From positions 27,267,998 to 27,331,997 of the forward strand of contig JASXTE010000017.1 in NCBI GenBank assembly GCA_030280995.1: DNA of 64,000 bases, in the 5' to 3' direction. Shown piece after piece: positions 56,935 to 64,000 of this stretch; position 1 is the stretch's first letter, and the number at the start of each line of letters is the position of its first letter. Made by a program: the position numbers and the translations under genes. Below the pieces are notes generated by a model. It did not search any database. It was given only the letters and a program-made list of their open reading frames with translations, and had not been told where the DNA came from. This DNA is from Hemileia vastatrix. Its lineage: Eukaryota; Basidiomycota; Pucciniomycetes; Pucciniales; Zaghouaniaceae.

Positions 56935-59316
56935 ATGGCTTCTGGTTCCTCTATTCCTGTGGTGACTGTCAGTGGGGGAGATGGTCCTCCTTCTGTGATG
57001 TTTAGGGAGTGTGTAAGGATTAAAACTTGGGATGTTACCAAGTTTAATGGGGAGGATGTCAAGTGGTTTCTGGAGAAGTATGAAACTGCTGCTGGAGTGG
57101 ATGGTGCTTCCTACCTGGACATGGTGAAGCAGATTATCTTCTTCATTGGTGATAGGGCAGTGGAGAAGGAGATTGTGGCCATGTCTGGCTACAAGAAGAG
57201 GGATTGGAAATTTTTGTGTAGGGAGGTGGTGAATAGATGGGGTTTCAGGTTCACTATGGTGGGTCTGAACAAGGTTGTCAGTGAATGGAAATCTTATGGT
57301 GGTGTTGGTAACTTGCATAGTTACAGGAAGTTTCTGCTACAGTTTGATCCTGTGGTGGAATATTTGGTGGAATTGGAGGAGCTGGCACATGAAAATGCTG
57401 CCAAGGATGTTTTTTGGTCTGCCCTGGCTAGAGATGTCAGGATGGATGTGTTGAAGGAGTTATCAAGAAAGGAATTGATGAAGACTCTTTCTAATGGGGA
57501 CCAGAAGTTGCCTGCCTTGGATAAGGTGAAGGAGGCTGCTGAGGCCCATTTGAAGTTATTGGCTGTGGACACCTATCAGGAGGGGTGTGCCAAGTATGTC
57601 AGCAAAGTCAGTGAGGCTTTGGCTGAAGAGGAAGTTAGGGAGAAGAAGGAGGAGAAGAATTTGGTGCAGGTTCCCAAACAGGAGAGGGACCCAATGGTGG
57701 AGCAGTTGGCTGATCTTACAAAGCAGCTGCATATTTTTGTTCAGGAGGCTAAGAAGTTCAATAAGGCACCTTCTCAGCCTAGAGATTTTGATAAGAGGGC
57801 TGGTAGGAGTGATCCTTGGGTCTGCTCTTATTGCAGCAGGAGGGGGCACAGGTCCAATGATTGTTGGGCATTGAACAGGGATGAGTCTGAAGGAAAGGTG
57901 GAATTTGATGGCAGGGTTTTCAAGTTCCCTGATGGTTCTTTTGTTAAGCCCAGTGAGGGGCAGGCTCCTGTTGATTTGGTCAGGAGAAGGGGAGGTCTCA
58001 ATCAAAGGAGGCCAAGGTTTGAGGAGATTCCTGATCAAGGGAAGTCTTCTGGTAAGGAGGATGAGGATGGAAAGGGGAAGGGGAAGGAGGTCAATAAGGT
58101 CTCTTTTTCTACTTCCTTTGGTGGTTTGGAGTTGTATTCTTGTGGTGGGCAGTCAAGTGGTGAATGCTTGGCTGGTGTTTATGATGTGGAAGCAGGGAAG
58201 GTGGGAAGGCCTAAGAGCAGTTCTCAGGCCCAACCAAAGCCAAATGCTTCAAAGGTGGATCCTAAGCTGAGTGCAGGTAGGAAGAGGTACAGCAAAGAGG
58301 AGCTGTACAAAATGCAGAAGGGTATGGCTGACATGGGCCCCCCTAGTTTTGGCGCATTGGACATGAATGGTGAGGCAATGCCAATGGAGGTAGATTCTGA
58401 CTCTGAGGAGGATGTCTCTTTGGCTTCATTGCCAAAACCTGTTGGAGTTAGAGGTTCAGGTGAGGGATCTGGTTTGGTTTCTGTTAATGGTAAATCTGTT
58501 GGTGGTGCTGGTCCTCAAGAATCTTCTAGGACCAAGGTGGTGAAGCCAAGGGCTCACTTTGAGAGGCCAGTAGTTTCTGGTCAATTTAATGTTATGGACT
58601 CTGTCCTGGAAAGGATGAATCAGGGCCAGGTTTCCCTATCTTATGGGGAATTGTATGCTATCAGTCCAGGGTTGGCTGATAGACAGAAAAGGTTGTTGAC
58701 CAGGAGAAGAGTTTCTTCTGGGGAGGTGGAATACATTTGTGATTCTGCTGAAAAGTTTGGTGAGGGGTTGGAAACTCATTTTTCTGCTCCTCTGGGATAT
58801 TTCAATGTCACTCTGAATGGCAGGGAAGCAAGGGCATTGGTGGATTCAGGCTCTCAGATAAACCTGATTTCTTTGTTTGAGGCAACTTATATGGGCCTCC
58901 CTATCAAAACTGGTATTGGTGGGAATTTGAGAGGGATCGGTGGTCATGTCACTGAATTGGTTGGAACTTCAGATTTTGTGAAGTTAGATGCTGGCGGAGC
59001 CTCAGGGAAGGTTCATTTTTACATTTCTAAAGGTAATATAAAAGCAGTTTTGGGTGGGCCATTCTTGATGGATTTTCAGGCAAGAATCAGTTATCGATTT
59101 GATTTGGGAATCAGTTTGGAGTTGACTGGTGAAGATGAAAGGAGGCTTCACATGAGGTTAACATCCCCTGGAGAGGATGGTTGGGAGACCAGGCCTGTTT
59201 TATCTTCAATGTGCCAGTGCATGGATTGCTGCAGGAGAAGGAAGGAAGTGGTTGCTGCCTCCGGTTTTTTGGAGTGTGGCTCAGGCTCTATTGAGAGTCT
59301 GTCTTTTTTAGAGTAA
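56935..59316 (+). CDS. Gypsy Gag-protease polyprotein
   Basis: 793 residues, uninterrupted. The N-terminal two-thirds is Gag-like: an alpha-helical capsid region (WFLEKYETAAGVDGASY, DMVKQIIFFIGDRAVEKE) typical of fungal Gypsy Gag. A CX2CX4HX4C zinc knuckle follows at about residues 297-310 (CSYCSRRGHRSNDC), then a long low-complexity linker. A retroviral-type aspartic protease has its active site LVDSGSQ at about residues 638-644. The start ATG lies 92 bp after the LTR. The stop is TAA. Gag and protease share one frame while RT lies in another frame about 230 bp further on, so pol needs separate expression or recoding. Confidence 0.9.
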   Translation: MASGSSIPVVTVSGGDGPPSVMFRECVRIKTWDVTKFNGEDVKWFLEKYETAAGVDGASYLDMVKQIIFFIGDRAVEKEIVAMSGYKKRDWKFLCREVVNRWGFRFTMVGLNKVVSEWKSYGGVGNLHSYRKFLLQFDPVVEYLVELEELAHENAAKDVFWSALARDVRMDVLKELSRKELMKTLSNGDQKLPALDKVKEAAEAHLKLLAVDTYQEGCAKYVSKVSEALAEEEVREKKEEKNLVQVPKQERDPMVEQLADLTKQLHIFVQEAKKFNKAPSQPRDFDKRAGRSDPWVCSYCSRRGHRSNDCWALNRDESEGKVEFDGRVFKFPDGSFVKPSEGQAPVDLVRRRGGLNQRRPRFEEIPDQGKSSGKEDEDGKGKGKEVNKVSFSTSFGGLELYSCGGQSSGECLAGVYDVEAGKVGRPKSSSQAQPKPNASKVDPKLSAGRKRYSKEELYKMQKGMADMGPPSFGALDMNGEAMPMEVDSDSEEDVSLASLPKPVGVRGSGEGSGLVSVNGKSVGGAGPQESSRTKVVKPRAHFERPVVSGQFNVMDSVLERMNQGQVSLSYGELYAISPGLADRQKRLLTRRRVSSGEVEYICDSAEKFGEGLETHFSAPLGYFNVTLNGREARALVDSGSQINLISLFEATYMGLPIKTGIGGNLRGIGGHVTELVGTSDFVKLDAGGASGKVHFYISKGNIKAVLGGPFLMDFQARISYRFDLGISLELTGEDERRLHMRLTSPGEDGWETRPVLSSMCQCMDCCRRRKEVVAASGFLECGSGSIESLSFLE

Positions 59317-59335
59317 TGAGGGCTGATCACCCTAG

Positions 59336-59379
59336 TACTACAACCTCTCCCCAAGATGAGGAAAACCCAGGTTGTAGTA
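59336..59379 (+). repeat. Perfect inverted repeat in the gag-pol gap
   Basis: TACTACAACCT (59336-59346) pairs perfectly with AGGTTGTAGTA (59369-59379), 20 bp after the gag stop codon. It could form an 11-bp RNA stem with a 22-nt loop in the genomic RNA. Its position suggests a role in expressing pol or in packaging; that is inference. Confidence 0.6.
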
Positions 59380-59546
59380 GGTCAGCTCCCTTGGAGATAT
59401 ACCAAGTGGATTTTTAACTTTCTCTTTTTAATGTTTCTCTTCACTGCAAGTATTCATCAAGTGTTTTATCAAGTCTCTGTTCTCTCTCATGAGTCTTAAT
59501 TATTTTTAATTCAAGTTCAAGGAAGAAGATTGGTTATATATCTTTA

Positions 59547-62500
59547 TTGAAAGATATGCGGAAAAGTTTTGGGGCAGTGAGATTGGGGTCTAAAAGTAAG
59601 TCCTCCCAATTGTGCACCACTAAGGTTTATTCTACACCTTTCAAAAACATTACCTGGGCCACACCTTTGAGAATTGGGGAAACCCCTGGTTATTTTTGTA
59701 GGTCAGAAGGAAACTCAAGAAAAGAAGATAAAAATTTCAAGATAATTCAAGAAAATCAAGAAAAAAATCTGAAGATAATGAAGAAAGAAGATTCAAAATA
59801 TTTTTGTGAAGATTGTCAAGATCAATTTTTGGGCCTCAAGCATGAGGTTAAACTGCAGAAAATTATGAAGAGAGAAGATCATCAAGATCGGTTTTTGGGC
59901 CTCCAGCATAAGGTTAAACTGCAAAATTTTAAAAGAGTTGATTCTGAAGATGATTCAAGATTTGAAGATTTGGAAGACGGAAGTGAGGATGAAGATTTGG
60001 TATTGCGGAAAAGTTTTGGAGTGGTGAGATCGGGGTCTAAAAGTAAGTCCTCCCAATTGTGCACCACTAGGGTTTCTTCTACACCTTTCAAAAACATTAC
60101 CTTGGCCACACATGTGAGCAATGAGGAAACCCTTGGTTTTTGTTCCAGGTCTGGTGATGAAGATTTCCTGAAGATCCCTCAAGTTGAAGGTGGAGCCACA
60201 AAGTATAAGAAGGTAGCGCAGAAGATTAGGCCTGTTAATGAGCCTATGCCTGTGGGTTTGAATCCGCCCTTGAAGAGACCTCCTTTGTCAAGAGATCTTT
60301 ACTGTACTCCTTTGGTGAAGAATCCTCCAGAATTTGTAGAGATTGCTAGGGTGACCGTGGAAAGGTTGAAAGTTGTTAATTTTGGTCCTGATGGGTGGTT
60401 GTCTGAAGAAGAAAAGAAGTTGTTGTTTCACGTTATTGTGCTAAGGGAAAAGGCTGTGGCGTTTGTTGAGGAGGAAAGGGGTGTGTTGAAGCACTCTTAT
60501 GGGGAACCTTACTTGATTCCTGTGGTTTGTCATGAACCTTGGCAAATAAAACCTATTCCGATTCCAGGCGCTATTAGAGAGGATTTTGTGGAGATTGTTA
60601 GGGAAAGAGTCAGGACTGGGTTATACGAACAATCAACATCCAGTTACTCAAGTCCGGTTTTCTGTGGAAAGAAGCAGAATGGGAAGTTGAGGGTGGTTCA
60701 TTATCTTAGAGCCTTGAATAGAGTCACTATCAAGGACGCTGGTATGCCACCAAGTGCAGAGGATTTTGTTGAAGCTTTTGCTGGAAGGGTGTGTTATGGT
60801 TTGGGTGATATTATGGGTGGTTATGATGAGAGGGAACTTCATACAGATTTAAGGCCTCTCACAACTTTTGAGACTCCTTTGGAAAGATTTCAGCTCACTA
60901 GGTTGCCTCAAGGAGAAACTAATTCAGTGGCAGTATATCAAGCACAGATGGCTTAGATTTTGCAGGATGAGGTTCCCACTCATGCTGGTATTCTTATTGA
61001 TGATGGTGGAATTAAAGGACCATCCACTGATTATGGTAATGAGGTGTTAGCCGAGAACCCTGGCATAAGGAGGTTTGTGTGGGAATATGCAATAACTCTA
61101 GAGAGAGTGTTGTTTAGGATTGAAGAGGCTGGTTTGACCATTTCAGGGTCAAAATTCTGTTGTTATGTTCCTGCTTTGGACATTCTGGGTCATGTTGTAT
61201 GTGAAGAGGGAAGGATTATGGCGAAGAAGAAGATTAATAAAATTCAGTCATGGCCAAAGCCTAAAAATACTACTGAAGTCAGGGGATTTTTGGGTGTATG
61301 TGTATATTTCAGGATTTTTATTAAGGATTTTTATTTTTTGGCTTCACCTTTAAGGAGGTTGACCAGGAAAGATGCAGAGTGGGAATGGACTGAAGAGTGT
61401 GAAGAGGCTTTTCAGAAGTTGAAAAAGGTTGTTGGGGAGGATATTGTTCTTCACAAGTTGGATTATGGTGTTGGTGCTGGAAAAATTTATCTGGCAGTGG
61501 ACTCAAGTTATATTTCTGCTGGTGCTGTTTTGTCTCAGGAGGATAAGACTGGGAGGGTCAGGCCAGTAAGATATGAGTCTGTGGTGTTTAATGAGGTGGA
61601 ATCTAGGTATTCTCAACCTAAGTTGGAATTGTGTGGTGTAGCAAAAATTTTAAAGAAGCTACAGACTGTTTTGTGGGGGCAGCATTTTGAGCTGCAGGTG
61701 GACGCAAAATCTTTGGTTCAGATGATCAATACGCCTAGTCTTCCAAATGCTCCAATGACTATGTGGGTGGCATTTATTCAATATTTTTCTTTTGACCTGG
61801 TACACAAACCAGGAAAAACTTTTACAATGCCTGATGGATTATCGAGTAGGCCACCTACAGATGAAGATTCTGAGGCTGAAGAGTTTGATGAAGATTTTCC
61901 AGTGGTTAGGGCCAGCACAAAGGGTGCTGAAGATTTTTCTGACCTCCCCCAAGAGGCTAAACTGGCTGGATCTGATCTTGATTCTGGTGATCAGGATGTT
62001 TTTGTTGATGAAGATGGAGTTGTTGTTTGGGACAGCTCAAATTTGGAAAAGGGTGTTTTTGTTAGTGAACTGGATTCTCACAAGGTTCAGTGGAAAGAGA
62101 AGGACATGCCAAAATTTAAGGATTGGTGTCCTGGTTGGGCTGCTCAATTGGCTCATGTTCATACTGGTGATTTTGATGACAGAATTGTACCCTTGGATGT
62201 TGTTTTGTTGGATTTTGAAGATGAGACCTGGGGTCAGTCTGGGTTTTATTTTATTTTGGTGGAATATCTGTTGACCTTGGAGAGGCCAGATAGTTGTGAT
62301 GATGATACTTGGTTGGCAATCAAGAAGAAGAGTCCTGGATTTTACGTGTCAGGAAGGCGGTTGATGAGGAGGCATCCAAATCCTCAAGTGGTGGTGACTA
62401 AGAAGAAGGGTCAAGAATTGGTTTTGAAGTCTTTGCATGAAGACCTTGGTCATAGAGGCTTTGGGGAGACTTATAGAAGAGTAGCAGACAGATTTTGGTG

Positions 62501-63497
62501 GCCAGGTATGAAGTTGGCTGTGCAGGGTTGGGTTCAATCTTGTGAAGAATGTCAAAGAAGAAGTCATTTGAAACCTAAAGAGGTCGGCCGTGCTACTGGT
62601 AAATCAACTGTTTTTGGAAGAGTCAGTCTGGATGCTGTCCATATTAAAGAGGGCAGGTATAAATACTTGATTTTTGCTAGGGATGATTTGTCTGGTTGGT
62701 TTGAGGCAGTGCCTCTGGTTAATTTGACTTCCAAGAATGTGGCAGAGGTTTTAAAGAAGGAGTGGATTTATACGTATGGGTTGATGAAGTTGGTGACTGT
62801 TGATGGCGGGCCAGAGTTTGGTGCCGAATTTAAAGAATCTGTGGCTAGTGTTTGTTCTAAAGTTAGAGTGGCTACACCTTATTATCCTGAAGCTGAAGGC
62901 ATGGTTGAAAGAGGCCATCAAGTTATCAAGAATGCTTTGGTGAAGATGTGCGGAGATAGTGCTGAAAAGTCAAGGCTTTATTTACCCTTGGTGTTATTTG
63001 CTGATAGGGTCACTGTCAAGAGGACAACTAACTATTCTCCTTATGAGATAATGTTTGGTCAGAAAGCTGTTCTACCAGTGGACTTGGAAGCTGTCTCTTA
63101 TCTTGGAATTGATTGGGATGGCGTGCACTCAACAGAAGATTTGCTCTGTGCCAGGATGCAACAGTTGGAATGTAGAGAGGAATGTCAAGAGAAGGCATAC
63201 TCTAGAATGATGAAGATTAGGAATCAATCAGTCAGGTACTGGGACAAGAAGTTGGCTCATAGACTCAGGAATCCCTTGAAACCTGGTTGTTTGGTTTTGG
63301 TGTATAATAGAAGTTTGGAGAGTCAGTGGGGAAAAATGTTTTCTGAAAGATGAAATGGACCTTACAGAGTCAGATCTCAGGTGTCTTGAGGTTCTTATGT
63401 TTTGGAAGAGTTGGATGGTGCAGTCTTGAAAAAGAGAGTGGCTGCAGACCAGATGAAGAGGTTATATCCCAGAGGCACTAGGCATGAAGAAGATTGA
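59547..63497 (+). pseudogene. Gypsy pol (RT, RNase H, integrase) with three stops
   Basis: One frame throughout. The first ~230 residues contain two ~50-residue repeats (from about 59558 and 60005, both with GSKSKSSQLCTT and STPFKNIT) and a charged QDQFLGLKHEVKLQ repeat. RT follows (SSPVFCGKKQNGKLR, LPQGETNSVAVY). Then comes an in-frame TAG at 60954 just before the catalytic ILIDD. RNase H is IYLAVDSS...DAKSLVQM. The integrase HHCC region is HRGFGET...CEECQ, and the DDE core is SLDAVH, TVDGGPEF and EAEGMVERG. A TGA at 63351 and another at 63387 interrupt the C-terminal NGPYRV...GSYVLEELDG tail, which ends at 63497. Copies without these stops should be functional. Confidence 0.88.
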
Positions 63498-64000
63498 CTC
63501 CACAATGAGGATAAACCATGGAACGTTCTTTTTGTTTTTGAATTTTTTGGTGTTGCAGAGCAACTTTTTTGTTGGAAACTTTTTTTTAGAAGGTACCCAT
63601 GGGTGGGGCTTCTAGATTTGATCTTGGAAAGTGTAGGGGTGACTGATGGGCTGGCTGCTCTATCAACAGTTACCCCAGATTGTCTGTTTCCAACCCTTTC
63701 TCTTAATTTGGTTGAACCCTAGTATTGGTTTATTTTCACAGTTTTTAGTCCTCTATGACTTTAAACTGGAATTTCCTTTGGTTTTCATTTGCTGGACTCT
63801 TCACTGTTTATTGGTTTGGGTTTTTTGTGTTGGATGTTGTGTTTTTGTTAGAAGGTACCTAGGGGGGCTTCTATATTTTATTTTGGCAAGTGTGGGGGTA
63901 ACTGATGAGCTGGCTGCTCTGTAGAACAGTTACCCCAGAGTTTCTGTCTCAAGTCTTTTGTTTTTCCTAGTTGAATTATAGTTCTGGTGTTTATTATTCA
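63498..64000 (+). repeat. Gypsy 3' region with duplicated block
   Basis: Non-coding. A ~105-bp block, beginning AGAAGGTACC and containing GGGGCTTCTA, GAGCTGGCTGCTCT and CAGTTACCCCAGA, occurs at about 63588-63700 and again at about 63850-63955, 262 bp apart. The polypurine tract and 3' LTR must lie further right. Confidence 0.75.

Larger units (their letters stand above)
55750..64000 (+). mobile_element. Ty3/Gypsy retrotransposon (3' LTR outside window)
   Basis: 5' LTR, primer-binding site, gag-protease, pol and a 3' non-coding region with a duplicated block. Pol order is RT, RNase H, integrase, as in Ty3/Gypsy. No chromodomain is seen. At least eight kb long, since the 3' LTR is not reached. 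Three stop codons in pol make this copy defective as it stands. At least three LTR relics of the same family (8131, 10142, 54502) lie in the window. Confidence 0.9.

Noticed and set aside
57556..58270. Long open frames overlapping gag in other frames
   Set aside because: Shadow frames of the gag-protease gene.

Overview
The window is eukaryotic, AT-rich and intron-bearing. It is almost entirely transposable elements around one ordinary gene. The mix of Tnp2-type CACTA elements, PIF/Harbinger elements, Ty3/Gypsy retrotransposons and repeated TET-like (Tet/JBP) dioxygenase genes, together with short GT-AG introns that have TACTAAC-like branch points, points to a basidiomycete. A rust fungus (Pucciniales) with a large repeat-rich genome is most likely. 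That assignment is inference; no rRNA or other marker is present.

Layout. (1) 1-7.3 kb: the end of one CACTA-type element, a broken Harbinger copy, three short MITEs (one inside another), and the only clear host gene, a four-exon GT43 glycosyltransferase (4240-5672, minus). (2) 7.3-48.3 kb: a three-level nest. An outer Harbinger element (7311-48323) is split at about 14.29 kb by an inner Harbinger element of the same family (14292-45686). The inner one is split at 20668 by a 24.85-kb CACTA-type element (20669-45520). The split halves rejoin cleanly at each level: a GGT duplication flanks the CACTA element and TA flanks the Harbinger elements. (3) 48.3-54.4 kb: AT-rich DNA, then a decayed chromodomain Gypsy on the minus strand with its LTR and a 260-bp CACTA MITE. 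(4) 54.5-64 kb: a reversed solo LTR, then the 5' LTR, gag-protease and pol of a second Gypsy family that runs off the right edge.

The giant CACTA element is the centre of interest. It encodes a Tnp2-type transposase (35890-39211), a TET-like dioxygenase with all iron and 2-oxoglutarate residues present (25501-26759), an SNF2 helicase (42322-44590), two paralogous rust-type proteins of unknown function (33773-35497, 41079-42213) and a seven-exon orphan protein (30092-32472). Just upstream of the dioxygenase lie five consecutive intron-like segments. Each has a GTATGT donor, a terminal AG and, in most, a recognisable branch point, and each carries a copy of a ~75-nt hairpin whose stems covary between copies. 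The element also holds two arrays of palindromes, one folded into a ~685-bp-arm inverted repeat. Together these could be a transposon that edits its own chromatin or methylation state; that function is inference.

Both Harbinger elements carry the same three-gene set: DDE nuclease, TET-like gene, and a Myb/SANT-like protein with coiled coil. All of these are now pseudogenes, and their TET-like genes have lost the catalytic residues. TET-like genes are therefore cargo of two unrelated DNA-transposon superfamilies at one locus.
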